Source of the DNA: Acetobacter farinalis
GTDB lineage: Bacteria; Pseudomonadota; Alphaproteobacteria; Acetobacterales; Acetobacteraceae
Direction: 5' to 3'
Assembly (NCBI RefSeq): GCF_026240015.1
Contig: NZ_JAPIUX010000002.1
Span: 248,001 to 312,000 of the forward strand
Length of the DNA stretch: 64,000 nt
Shown: one piece after another, positions 8,884-17,051 of the stretch
Position numbering within the stretch: position 1 is the first letter of the stretch
Layout: each line of letters opens with the position of its first letter
Notes under the pieces: model-generated
What the model was told of the DNA's origin: nothing
Seen by the model: only the letters and a program-made list of their open reading frames with translations
The model's database searches: none
Program-made: the position numbers and the translations under genes

Positions 8884-10206
8884 ATGCCAGACCAGTCTCC
8901 CACTGCTGTATCCTGCCCCGAAGAAGGCTGGTCAGAAACCCGCGTACGGGCGTTCCTGCGCGAGATGTTTGATGCGGCTGTGGCGAGTGCGAGCCCGTTC
9001 CATGTTCTGGCGCAGTTTCTGCCGGAAAAGCCCAAAGGGCGTTGTGTGGTGGTGGGGGCGGGCAAGGCTGCGGCCTCCATGGCTGCGGCGCTGGAGGCCG
9101 CATGGCCGGATGTCCCGCTGGAAGGGGTGGTGGTCACGCGAGATGACCATGCCATGCCCACCCGCTCCATTCTCGTTCTGGAAGCCTCGCATCCGGTGCC
9201 TGATGAACGAAGCGAGCAGGCTGCGCGGAAGATCCTGCAGGCCGTGCAGGGGCTGGGCGCGGATGATCTGGTGATTGCCCTGATTTCAGGGGGAGGCTCC
9301 GCCCTTCTGGCGCTCCCAGCCGAAGGAATTACGCTGGGTGAGAAAAAGCAGATTGCCCGCCAACTCCTGCACTCGGGCGCGACCATTGCGGAAATGAACA
9401 CGGTGCGTCGTCACCTTTCGGCCATCAAGGGCGGCAGGCTGGCGCAGGCGGCGTACCCCGCACGTGTTGTGTCGCTGATTATCAGCGATGTGCCGGGGGA
9501 TTCCCCGGCCGTTATCGCCAGCGGCCCGACCGTGAGGGATGATACCACAGCGCTGGATGCCCTGCGGATTATCCACAAATATGATCTCACCCTGCCCCCT
9601 GCGGCTGAGGCGCTCCTGAAGCGGGAGGCAGATCAGAGCAGAACCGCCCCGCCCCCAATGGCTGAGGGCAACAGCGTGACCATGATTGCAACGCCGTTTT
9701 TCGCACTGGGGGCCGCTGCGGAGGTTGCCCGCCGTGCGGGTGTGACACCCGTTATTCTGGGAGATGCGCTGGAAGGGGAAAGCAGTGCGGCGGGTACCCT
9801 GTTTGCCGGGATTGCGCGCTCGGTCAAACAGCATGGTCAGCCCGTGAAGGCTCCGGCGGTGCTGCTGAGCGGTGGCGAAACAACAGTGACAATCAGGCCC
9901 GGCGAAAAACCGGGCAAAGGTGGCCGCAATACGGAATTTCTGCTGTCCTGCGCTCTAAGTCTTGCGGGTGAGGCGGGAATCTGGGCCGTGGCGGGAGACA
10001 GTGATGGGATTGATGGCACGGAAGATGCCGCCGGTGCCATGATCGGCCCGCAAACGCTTGAGCGCGGTGCGAAGCTTGGTATGAGCGTGGAAGATTTTCT
10101 GAAACGGCACGACAGTTACAGTTATTTCAAGAAGCTTGATGATCTGGTCATGACCGGACCAACTCTGACCAATGTCAATGACATTCGTCTGATTCTGGTT
10201 CTGTAG
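8884..10206 (+). CDS. Glycerate 2-kinase (type-2 glycerate kinase, DUF4147/MOFRL)
   Basis: Cytoplasmic kinase turning D-glycerate plus ATP into 2-phosphoglycerate, the last step that feeds glyoxylate or tartronate-derived glycerate into glycolysis. The 440-residue protein has the two-domain plan of the family: an N-terminal DUF4147 part with VVGAGKAAASMA, the glycine loop ALISGGGSALL and RRHLSAIKGGRLA, then a C-terminal MOFRL part with LLSGGETTVTI, GGRNTEFLL and AVAGDSDGIDGTEDAAGA. Older annotations call such proteins TtuD or hydroxypyruvate reductase; the sequence supports the kinase. It stands alone with a good AGGGGG ribosome binding site and a strong terminator behind it. Confidence 0.9.
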   Translation: MPDQSPTAVSCPEEGWSETRVRAFLREMFDAAVASASPFHVLAQFLPEKPKGRCVVVGAGKAAASMAAALEAAWPDVPLEGVVVTRDDHAMPTRSILVLEASHPVPDERSEQAARKILQAVQGLGADDLVIALISGGGSALLALPAEGITLGEKKQIARQLLHSGATIAEMNTVRRHLSAIKGGRLAQAAYPARVVSLIISDVPGDSPAVIASGPTVRDDTTALDALRIIHKYDLTLPPAAEALLKREADQSRTAPPPMAEGNSVTMIATPFFALGAAAEVARRAGVTPVILGDALEGESSAAGTLFAGIARSVKQHGQPVKAPAVLLSGGETTVTIRPGEKPGKGGRNTEFLLSCALSLAGEAGIWAVAGDSDGIDGTEDAAGAMIGPQTLERGAKLGMSVEDFLKRHDSYSYFKKLDDLVMTGPTLTNVNDIRLILVL

Positions 10207-10214
10207 GAGTTCGT

Positions 10215-10251
10215 GAAAACACTCTGAAATTCTGAATATCAGAGTGTTTTC
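10215..10251. terminator. Bidirectional terminator between convergent genes
   Basis: GAAAACACTCTGA (10215-10227) pairs with TCAGAGTGTTTTC (10239-10251). The A-rich left arm and T-rich right arm let the hairpin work on both strands, and it sits between the glycerate kinase and the glycosylase-family gene, which converge here. Confidence 0.8.
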
Positions 10252-10261
10252 AAAAGGATTT

Positions 10262-10903
10262 TCAGTCTTCCAGTGCCGATTTGACAGCTTCCCGCAGGGC
10301 CGGAATTACATCTTCCTGAAACTGGGGTGTTTTCCGCTCCCATGCTTCCGTGCGCCATGAGGGGTGCGGGAGCGGAAAATCTCTGGGAAGATAAGACCGG
10401 AAATCCAAGACCCGTTCAAAAACCTTCCCTTTTCCTAATGCATAATTCTGGGCGTAAGACCCCACAAGCAAGGTCAGTCGCAGGTTGGGCAGGAAGGAGA
10501 GAATGCGTTCCCGCCAGAGGGCTGCGCATTCCGGTGGGGGTGGCCTGTCTCCCCCTTTTGGCAAAACACCCGGATAGCACAGGGCCATGGGCACAATGGC
10601 AATACGCTCTGTATCGTAAAAAACATCCGGGCTCATGGCCAGCCATGAGCGCAGACGTTCACCCGAGGCATCATTAAACGGAATCCCGGTATTATGGACA
10701 CGGGTTCCGGGGGCTTGACCGGCAATCAGCAGCCGGGCGCGGGGGGAGAGGCGCACAACGGGGCGTGGTCCAAGCGGCAGTTTGTGCGCGCAGGCCCGGC
10801 AGCCCTTCAGCTCTTCCAGAAAGTGCGCAAGCGCCTCATCCTGCTGCTCTGTAGTGCTGTTTTCCTGAAAGCAGGAAGGCTGTCGGGAGAAAAGGGATGT
10901 CAT
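10262..10903 (-). CDS. Uracil-DNA glycosylase superfamily protein, probably [4Fe-4S] type
   Basis: Likely DNA base-excision repair enzyme of the family 4/5 uracil-DNA glycosylase group. Visible marks: motif A-like LLIAGQAPGTRVHNTGIPF, motif B-like LPHPSWR, and four cysteines spaced as iron-sulfur ligands (C35 and C38 as CRAC, then C109 and C126). Motif A has GQAPG where classic family 4 enzymes have GEGPG, so substrate range or activity may differ. At 213 residues it is slightly longer than minimal family 4 enzymes. It runs convergent to glycerate kinase; upstream lies the adhB terminator, so it has its own promoter in a short gap. Confidence 0.8.
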   Translation of the reverse strand: MTSLFSRQPSCFQENSTTEQQDEALAHFLEELKGCRACAHKLPLGPRPVVRLSPRARLLIAGQAPGTRVHNTGIPFNDASGERLRSWLAMSPDVFYDTERIAIVPMALCYPGVLPKGGDRPPPPECAALWRERILSFLPNLRLTLLVGSYAQNYALGKGKVFERVLDFRSYLPRDFPLPHPSWRTEAWERKTPQFQEDVIPALREAVKSALED

Positions 10904-10970
10904 GCCTCAAGATATGTGGCGGGAGCGGCATGCCTGCAATATGCGCCCGCCCAAAAGGGGGGGCATAAAA

Positions 10971-11000
10971 AAACACCGCGATGTTGCCATCGCGGTGTTT
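10971..11000 (-). terminator. Intrinsic terminator of adhAB
   Basis: A perfect 13-bp stem, AAACACCGCGATG paired with CATCGCGGTGTTT around a 4-base loop, followed on the minus strand by a run of seven U. It lies 46 bases past the adhB stop codon. Confidence 0.9.
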
Positions 11001-11046
11001 CGGACCTGCTCCCCTGAAGGAGCAGGGTGGGAAAGAAGCGGCTCTA

Positions 11047-12468
11047 TTACTGAGCTGCGTCTTCACCCGTGTGGGTCTGCGGAGAGAATGTCCAGCCCGC
11101 ACCGTAAGGCTGCGGATGATAGACACCCCATGTTGCGGCATCAGCACTTCCAAAGCCCCAGGAGGCGGTGGAGATGGGAGCATGGTCAACGCGCAGCTTC
11201 TGGATATCGGCGGCTGTGACGTTTGCCGGAGCCTTGTTGCCCCAGGAGGTGCGGATGAAGTTTACAACATCAGCCATCTGCTGGTCGGACAGAACGCTCT
11301 TGTAACCCGGCATGGCGACAGCGGACGGAGCCCAGTTGGTGGGCGGCAGAACCGCACCGGCCACAATGATGTGGGCGATGGATGTCGGGTCTGCAGACAC
11401 AACAACAGGGTTTCCTGCCAGCGGCGGGAACATACGGGCCACACCACCCCCATCGTTACGATGGCAGATCGCGCACTGTTCAACATACACGCTGGCACCC
11501 GGGGCGCCGGAGGTGTTGTTGGAATCCAGCGCCTGTGCTGTGGAGGCATCATACGTGTAGGCGCTCCGCCCCGGCGGAACCGGAACCGGGGGCAGGGCCT
11601 TCAGGTATTTCGCCATGGCATGCAGGTCAGCATCCGTGAAGTACTGGGTGCTCCAGCCCACCACGTCCGCCATGCCACCAAACACAGCGGCGTGGTCTGT
11701 ACGGCCGGACTTCAGGAACTGGTAGACTTCTTCTTCAGGCCAGCTGCCGATACCCTCAACCGGGTCATTCCGCAGGCTGGGAGCTACCCAGTTATCAATC
11801 GGGGCGCCACCGGCAAGGAAGACAGGACCGCCAGAGGCATCCAGCGCCTTTTCCTGCATGCCAAAGCCGCGCGGCGTGTGGCATGCGCCGCAATGGCCCG
11901 GACCTGTCACCAGATATTCACCACGGGCAATTTCAGCATCCGTACCCGCAGCCGGGACAAATGCCTTGGGTGCCGGGGCAAACACGGAACGCCAGATGGC
12001 CAGCGGCCAGCGCATGGACAGCGGCCAGGAGATTCCGGGGGCCTTGTTGGGCTGTGCCACCGGCTTCACACCGTGCATGAAGTAGGCATAGAGCGCCTTC
12101 ATGTCATCCTGTGTCATCCGGGCGAAAGAGGGATACGGCATGGCCGGATAGAGCGTGCTGCCATCCTTGCGTATGCCGTGGCGCAAGGCTTCATCAAATT
12201 CCTCGAACGTGTAGCTGCCAATCCCGTTGGTGGGGTCAGGCGTGATGTTCGTGGAATAGATGGTGCCGATGGGAGTCTGAATGGACAGACCCCCTGCATA
12301 GACCTGGCCGTGCAGCGCCGTATGACAGGCCACGCAGTCACCCAGACGGGCAACATACGCACCTTTCTTGACCAGTTCATCATCAGTGCTCTGGGCGTGG
12401 GCCAGAGTAGTTCCTGCCAGAAGCCCGACAGTGACCGCTCCAAGAGCGGTTTTCAGTCCTTTGATCAT
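11047..12468 (-). CDS. adhB: PQQ-dependent alcohol dehydrogenase subunit II, tri-haem cytochrome c
   Basis: Periplasm-facing, membrane-anchored cytochrome c subunit of quinohaemoprotein alcohol dehydrogenase. It takes electrons from the dehydrogenase subunit and reduces ubiquinone. Three haem c attachment motifs are present: CVACH (about residues 45-49), CGACH and CAICH, each in a cytochrome c domain. The N-terminus, from Met-Ile-Lys to the Ala-His-Ala site at about residue 25, is a clear Sec signal peptide. The frame is open to 12525, but starting at 12468 gives the proper signal peptide. It follows adhA by 56 bases and ends in a strong terminator. The third subunit (AdhS) is not in the window. 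Confidence 0.95.
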   Translation of the reverse strand: MIKGLKTALGAVTVGLLAGTTLAHAQSTDDELVKKGAYVARLGDCVACHTALHGQVYAGGLSIQTPIGTIYSTNITPDPTNGIGSYTFEEFDEALRHGIRKDGSTLYPAMPYPSFARMTQDDMKALYAYFMHGVKPVAQPNKAPGISWPLSMRWPLAIWRSVFAPAPKAFVPAAGTDAEIARGEYLVTGPGHCGACHTPRGFGMQEKALDASGGPVFLAGGAPIDNWVAPSLRNDPVEGIGSWPEEEVYQFLKSGRTDHAAVFGGMADVVGWSTQYFTDADLHAMAKYLKALPPVPVPPGRSAYTYDASTAQALDSNNTSGAPGASVYVEQCAICHRNDGGGVARMFPPLAGNPVVVSADPTSIAHIIVAGAVLPPTNWAPSAVAMPGYKSVLSDQQMADVVNFIRTSWGNKAPANVTAADIQKLRVDHAPISTASWGFGSADAATWGVYHPQPYGAGWTFSPQTHTGEDAAQ

Positions 12469-12524
12469 CGTTTTTACCACTGTATCGCTTGTGTGCCGAA
12501 TGACGTCATGACTCTGCAGGACCA

Positions 12525-14753
12525 TTACGGCGTAATGCCGAGGGTCGGGTTTTCGGGAATGCCCTTGTCATTCTTGCGAGCATCCACTTCACGCTGGTAC
12601 GTTTCATTCGCGCGCTTGATGATGAACTGGCGGATGGCCTCAATTTCATCAGGCTTCAGGCTCGTGTCAAAACGATCCATGCCGTAGGCGGTCAGAGCAC
12701 CGCGGCCGACAACATTGTAGAATGCATCCTGATGACGGATAGCGCCGGACCAGCGGAGGTCAGGCAGAACGCCCGCACCTTCTGCGTTATCGCCATGGCA
12801 GGCGGCGCAATAGGTCTGGAACTGGAAGTAGCCGTTGTCTGTCACCTTGGTGTCATACTGTGCCGGCGGCTTCACGGGCAGGAAGCCCTTGTCGTTCTGC
12901 GGGGGCAGAACAGCATTGCCATCAAGAGAGAAGGCCACAACGCGGGAGTGGTTGACTGTCCAGCCGGATGTACGGGCCAGACCACCCAGGAAGAACGGAT
13001 AGATGCCGCCCCAGCCCACTTCCACGGCCACATACTGCTTGCCCTGCGCCTTATAGGTGATGGGCGGAGCAATAATACCGCTCTGTGCGTCAAAGTGGAA
13101 CAGGTCTGCACCGTTCGTGGCGTCGTAGGCGTGGAATTCACCGTTGGCCAGACCCTGGAACAGCAGATCACCGCCGGTTGCCAGAATACCGCCGTTCCAC
13201 GGACCTTTATGGTCAACAACCCATGCGGCTTTCTGCGTCTTGGGATCCCAGGCGATAATCCAGCCTTTCAGATCCTTCATGAATGCGGTGCGGGCTTCCG
13301 GGGTATCCGGCAGACCGGCCTTGTTCATGTCCAGACCGAGGTTCCAGGAATCCGGATGAGCCTTGAAGCCGCCAACCTGATTTTTGTAGAGGAACGGTAC
13401 CTGCTGGCCGGGAATATAGACCAGACCCGTCTTGGGGCTGTAGGCCATGGCGGCAAAGTTATGGCCACCAAGGTCACCCGGAATGCCGTACCATTCTTTC
13501 CCGTTCAGGGTATACAGCGCTTCGGGGTTATAGATCGGACGGCCGGTCTTCTGGTCCAGACCCAAGGCCCAGTTCTGGTACACGTAGTTGGTGCCGGACA
13601 GGAATTCACCTGTTTTGGCGTCCAGAATGTAGAAGAAGCCGTTCTTCGGAGCATGCACGATAACGTGGCGCTTTTCACCGTTGATCGGCAGATCAAGCGT
13701 CATGATCTGCTGGACCGAGGTGTAATCCCACTGGTCCATCGGCGTTTCCTGGAAATGCCAGACATATTCGCCGGTTTCGGGCTTAACAGCCACGATGCTG
13801 CCCAGGAACAGGTTATCGCCAATCCCGTCGGAGCGGTATTTGTAGTTCCAGGGGGAGCCGTTGCCAACGCCCAGATAGACCAGATCGGCCTCCGGATCAT
13901 AGACGATGGAGTCCCACACCGTGCCGCCGCCGCCCTGCTTGGTCCAGGCGCCGGTCGGGCTCCAGGTCTTGTAGGCTTTTGTCATCAGTGCGGAATCTGA
14001 TGCTGCGTGGTCAGGCTGATTCTTGTTGTTGGGAACCGTGTAGAAGCGCCAGTCCAGCTTGCCCGTTTCCGCATCGTATGCGGAGACAAAGCCGCGGGCA
14101 CCGAATTCTGAGCCACCGTTACCAATCAGCACGCGGCCTTTGGCAATGCGCACAGCGCCATCAACCGTGTAGGAGCGCTGCTGGCCGAGGGAGGCGTCCT
14201 TGGGAATGGTGTTCACGCTCCACACCAGCTTGCCGGTCTTGGCATCCAGTGCGATCAGGCGACCATCAAATGTTCCAAAAAAAACCTTGCCGTTCCAGTA
14301 GGCCGCGCCACGGTTCACCGTGTCACAGCAGCCTTTGTCGGCAATGTTACCGGGAGTGCGCGGGTCATAGGCCCACAGCAGCTTGCCGGTGGCTGCATCG
14401 AGCGCTTTCATTTTGGACCAGTTGGTGGTCGCGTACATGACACCGTCTACAACCAGAGGCGTGCCTTCCTGCCCGCGGTTGGTATCCAGATCATAGAACC
14501 AGGCCAGCTTCAGGTTGCCAACGTTGGACCGGTTGATGTCTTCCAGCGGGCTGTAGCGCTGTTCCGTATAGGTCCGGCCGTAAGTGAGCCAGTTTTCGGG
14601 GTGATCATCCGCATGGATAATCGCTTCCCCTGTGTTGCTTTGAGCGTCGGCGTAAGCCGGCACTGCACCATACGGCAATGATGCGGCGCAGATCGTTCCG
14701 GCCGCGAGAATTCCTAGCAGCGAACGTCTCTTGGCGGAGGCGGGGCGGGTCAT
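12525..14753 (-). CDS. adhA: PQQ-dependent alcohol dehydrogenase subunit I (quinohaemoprotein)
   Basis: Periplasmic enzyme that oxidises ethanol to acetaldehyde with pyrroloquinoline quinone, the first step of vinegar-type fermentation. The 742-residue precursor has a signal peptide of about 35 residues, an eight-bladed propeller with repeated tryptophan-docking motifs (such as GKLLWAYD and GKLVWSVN), the vicinal cysteines of DKGCCDT next to the PQQ site, and a C-terminal cytochrome c domain with CAACH at residues 649-653. It is co-transcribed with adhB. A hairpin followed by U8 lies in its leader, about 45 bases before the start codon, and could affect expression. Confidence 0.97.
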   Translation of the reverse strand: MTRPASAKRRSLLGILAAGTICAASLPYGAVPAYADAQSNTGEAIIHADDHPENWLTYGRTYTEQRYSPLEDINRSNVGNLKLAWFYDLDTNRGQEGTPLVVDGVMYATTNWSKMKALDAATGKLLWAYDPRTPGNIADKGCCDTVNRGAAYWNGKVFFGTFDGRLIALDAKTGKLVWSVNTIPKDASLGQQRSYTVDGAVRIAKGRVLIGNGGSEFGARGFVSAYDAETGKLDWRFYTVPNNKNQPDHAASDSALMTKAYKTWSPTGAWTKQGGGGTVWDSIVYDPEADLVYLGVGNGSPWNYKYRSDGIGDNLFLGSIVAVKPETGEYVWHFQETPMDQWDYTSVQQIMTLDLPINGEKRHVIVHAPKNGFFYILDAKTGEFLSGTNYVYQNWALGLDQKTGRPIYNPEALYTLNGKEWYGIPGDLGGHNFAAMAYSPKTGLVYIPGQQVPFLYKNQVGGFKAHPDSWNLGLDMNKAGLPDTPEARTAFMKDLKGWIIAWDPKTQKAAWVVDHKGPWNGGILATGGDLLFQGLANGEFHAYDATNGADLFHFDAQSGIIAPPITYKAQGKQYVAVEVGWGGIYPFFLGGLARTSGWTVNHSRVVAFSLDGNAVLPPQNDKGFLPVKPPAQYDTKVTDNGYFQFQTYCAACHGDNAEGAGVLPDLRWSGAIRHQDAFYNVVGRGALTAYGMDRFDTSLKPDEIEAIRQFIIKRANETYQREVDARKNDKGIPENPTLGITP

Positions 14754-14796
14754 GCGTTAGCGTCCTCGACTGATATTAAGGTGAGGAAAGAAGAAA

Positions 14797-14817
14797 AAAA
14801 AGCCGGCAGGCCGGTTT
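14797..14817 (-). terminator. Terminator-like hairpin with U8 in the adhA leader
   Basis: On the minus strand AAAACCGG-CCTG-CCGG is followed by C and eight T. The GC stem is only 4 bp, extended by A-U pairs past a bulge. It lies 171 bases beyond the stop of the upstream 2H-family gene and about 45 bases before adhA. It may end read-through from that gene, or act as an attenuator if the adhA promoter is upstream. A TTGACA (minus strand, 14851-14846) is a possible -35 box, with a poor -10. Confidence 0.45.
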
Positions 14818-14987
14818 TCGACACTCAGCCAATATGGCCACTTTCTGTCAATCACGCCTGATGAATAGCTGTGTCCTGCCGTTTGATATTATCCAGCCGT
14901 TACAGAGGCGTAGAGCCTTCTTAATCTGCTTGTGGGCAGGGGGTCACAAATGGTTATATTCTATGTTGTAACAAGAACGAGTGAGGC

Positions 14988-15530
14988 TTAGAGAGCCGTG
15001 CTGAAGGGATAGTCTTCCTCTGGAACGATGAGAGGCATATCTGCGTTTTTCCAAGACCTGAAAAGGGTAATTTCAGAAACGCACCAAGAGGAAAATGTCT
15101 GTGGATGATGCATCTGAATCCACTGGTTGACATGCGGGGGGGAGACCTCTGTCACGTCCGCCAGAGGGATGATCAATGGTGTGGCGGGCTGGGGGTTTTG
15201 CACTCCGGCTCGCCGCATGGCGACCTCGATTTTCACGGAAAGGTGATCTGGTTCCGGCGCGCCAATCTTTATTCCGAGAGTGATTCGGTCTTTGCGCTGG
15301 AACACGTCAAATCCACCCGTGGTGAGTGGAACCGGCGCGCGGGAAGACAGGCTCAGCAAGGCGTGATCAATGTCCTCCAGCGTCGCCCGTTCCGTGATCT
15401 CGCCCAGGGTGCAGAAGGGCAGGAAGAGGAAAGGTTCCGGCCGCCAGCTTTTGTCAGGAAATCGGGACTGGAGCCCAAGCAGGGATGTCCGTATATCTGT
15501 GGGAAGTGTCGCGCCAATTATAAGGTACAT
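14988..15530 (-). CDS. 2'-5' RNA ligase / 2H phosphoesterase-like protein lacking both catalytic histidines
   Basis: Cytoplasmic protein of 180 residues with the overall plan of the LigT/2H family: an opening like MYLIIGATLPTDIR, SWRPEPFLFLPFCTLGEITE where active members have an H-x-T/S motif before FLGE, and a second conserved strand TPLIIPLADVTEVSPPH. In active enzymes both strands carry H-x-T/S; here the first reads F-L-P and the second L-I-I, so neither histidine is present. A phosphodiesterase role is therefore unlikely; an RNA-binding or structural role is possible but unproven. It lies upstream of adhA on the same strand, 234 bases away. The family call rests on my reading of the pattern, not on a search. 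Confidence 0.6.
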   Translation of the reverse strand: MYLIIGATLPTDIRTSLLGLQSRFPDKSWRPEPFLFLPFCTLGEITERATLEDIDHALLSLSSRAPVPLTTGGFDVFQRKDRITLGIKIGAPEPDHLSVKIEVAMRRAGVQNPQPATPLIIPLADVTEVSPPHVNQWIQMHHPQTFSSWCVSEITLFRSWKNADMPLIVPEEDYPFSTAL

Positions 15531-15684
15531 CGTCGGACCTTTATCAACTCTTGAGGCTGGTCATGAACGTGCCTGCGCGCAGGCACGCCGGGCAGGGAGA
15601 GAAAAGCCGCCCACCCTTGACGCAGAGACAGGGCAGTCACAAGTATAAAGCAACGCTGGCAAGTCCAGACAAGGAGAGGAAAAA

Positions 15685-16461
15685 ATGTCGTTCAGTCACG
15701 ACTACCGTTCACAGACAGCAGCGACAGGCTGGAATGCCCAGGCAGGCGCTCTGGATGCAGGCCTGCGTGCCTACATGCTGCGTGTCTATAACTGGATGGC
15801 GTCTGGCCTGCTGCTGACAGGCATTGTGGCTTATGCCGTGGCCTTTACCGGCCTGCGGTCCCTGTTCTTCCAGCTTGCTCCCACAGCCGGTGGTCTGGCC
15901 TTGCGCCCCTCGTTGCTGGGCGGTCTGGCCATGATCGCGCCGCTGGGTTTTGTGCTGGTGATGTCTTTCGGCGTGAACCGTCTTTCCCGTCAGGCCGCGC
16001 AGGGGCTTTTCTGGGCGTTCTGCGCCACCATGGGAGCCAGTATGGCCAGCATCTTTCTGGTCTATACCGGGGTTTCCGTTGTCCGCGTGTTTCTGGTGAC
16101 AGCTTGCACATTCGCGGCCACATCCCTGTGGGGTTACACGACCAAGGCAAATCTGCTGCGGTTCAGTTCTTTTCTGATGATGGGGCTTTTTGGTCTGGTC
16201 ATTGCCGGGCTGGTGAACATCTTCCTGAAAAGCTCCGCCCTGTATTTTGTCTACAGCATTGTCGGGGTGCTCATCTTCACGGCCTTCAGCGCCTTTGATG
16301 CCCAGCGTATCCGCGTGACCTATCCGCAATATGCGGCTTATGAAGGCCCGGATGAAGCGGCCAAGCGCAGTGTGTATGATGCGCTGAGCCTGTACATGAA
16401 CTTTATCAACCTCTTCCAGTTCCTGCTTCAGTTCATGGGTGTGCGGAATTCCAGCGACTGA
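15685..16461 (+). CDS. Bax inhibitor-1 / YccA family membrane protein
   Basis: Inner-membrane protein of 258 residues with about seven hydrophobic helices, characteristic of the BI-1 (TMBIM) family. Bacterial relatives include YccA, which modulates the protease FtsH, and BsYetJ, a pH-sensitive calcium leak. The N-terminal YNWMASGLLLTGIVAYAVA and the later FSAFDAQRIR with nearby acidic residues are family hallmarks. The ATG follows a strong AAGGAGAGG ribosome binding site. The gene is monocistronic: a divergent 2H-like gene lies before it and a clean terminator lies 55 bases after it. Confidence 0.9.
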   Translation: MSFSHDYRSQTAATGWNAQAGALDAGLRAYMLRVYNWMASGLLLTGIVAYAVAFTGLRSLFFQLAPTAGGLALRPSLLGGLAMIAPLGFVLVMSFGVNRLSRQAAQGLFWAFCATMGASMASIFLVYTGVSVVRVFLVTACTFAATSLWGYTTKANLLRFSSFLMMGLFGLVIAGLVNIFLKSSALYFVYSIVGVLIFTAFSAFDAQRIRVTYPQYAAYEGPDEAAKRSVYDALSLYMNFINLFQFLLQFMGVRNSSD

Positions 16462-16516
16462 GCATGGCAGCCGCCTGAACCGGACTCCTTTTTCAGGGGG
16501 AGTCTGAAGAGATGTG

Positions 16517-16549
16517 AAAAAACCCGACCTGCAAAGGTCGGGTTTTTTT
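16517..16549. terminator. Bidirectional terminator after the BI-1 gene
   Basis: AAAAAACCCGACCT (16517-16530) pairs with AGGTCGGGTTTTTT (16535-16548), loop GCAA, followed by one more T. The symmetric A/T tails fit termination from both sides, consistent with a minus-strand gene ending at 16568. Confidence 0.9.
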
Positions 16550-16567
16550 GTGTGATCAGCTATGCAG

Positions 16568-16841
16568 TTACGGAAAGGTGCCCTGCTCGTTCAGAATGCG
16601 TTCAAAATAAGACTTATGCTGCGCACGATGAGGTGAGTAACGTCTCCGTGATTTGAGTAATACCCCTTTAACATCTTGATTTAAATACAGAACAATATCA
16701 GGACACTTTTGGTATGAAATAATCGGTAACAAATAGTGAATACCTGTAACCCTCGAAATTTCGGGGAAATAACACAGGAACCGAATGTTCTTCCGGGAAC
16801 GGATCGACTGCAATGAAAGGCTGATGGAACTTTTCGGACAT
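16568..16841 (-). pseudogene. Small gene of unknown function, apparently frameshifted
   Basis: On the minus strand a frame opens with ATG at 16841 and reads 47 protein-like codons (start MSEKFHQPFIAVDPFPEEHS) to a stop at 16698. From just before that stop a second frame reads on as KCPDIVLYLNQDVKGVLL to a stop at 16568. The two join through a one-base shift at a run of four A (minus strand, in the codons for IPK). The joined product would be about 92 residues and would end 19 bases before the bidirectional terminator, as a real gene would. I do not recognise the family. It may be a decayed gene, a sequencing error, or programmed frameshifting; the start lacks a good ribosome binding site. Confidence 0.4.
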
Positions 16842-17051
16842 TGAGAATCTGAGCTTTAGGAATAAAGTAGGCCATAAGGCGCTTTCGCTGCCCGAGGAGC
16901 TTGTCGAGCTGTCGTGCCGGCTCAGGTTTTCCGCCTCTTTTCAGGAGGGGCAGAGCCTGAGGCGGGGTTTGCTGGCATTTGGGCAACCAAGGGAAGCCGG
17001 AGCGAAGAGTCTTTGTGAGGCTAAGTAGATGTCAGAACCAAGAGGCGTGCG
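16842..17051 (+). promoter_or_regulatory. Upstream region of the ubiquinol oxidase operon
   Basis: No gene is supported here. The stretch separates the minus-strand frameshifted gene from cyoA and must carry promoter signals for one or both. The cyoA start is preceded by only a weak purine stretch (AAGAGGCGTGCG). I could not pick out a convincing -35/-10 pair. Confidence 0.3.

Noticed and set aside
10981..12687. 568-codon plus-strand frame opposite adhB
   Set aside because: Antisense to a tri-haem cytochrome with three CxxCH motifs; no features of its own.
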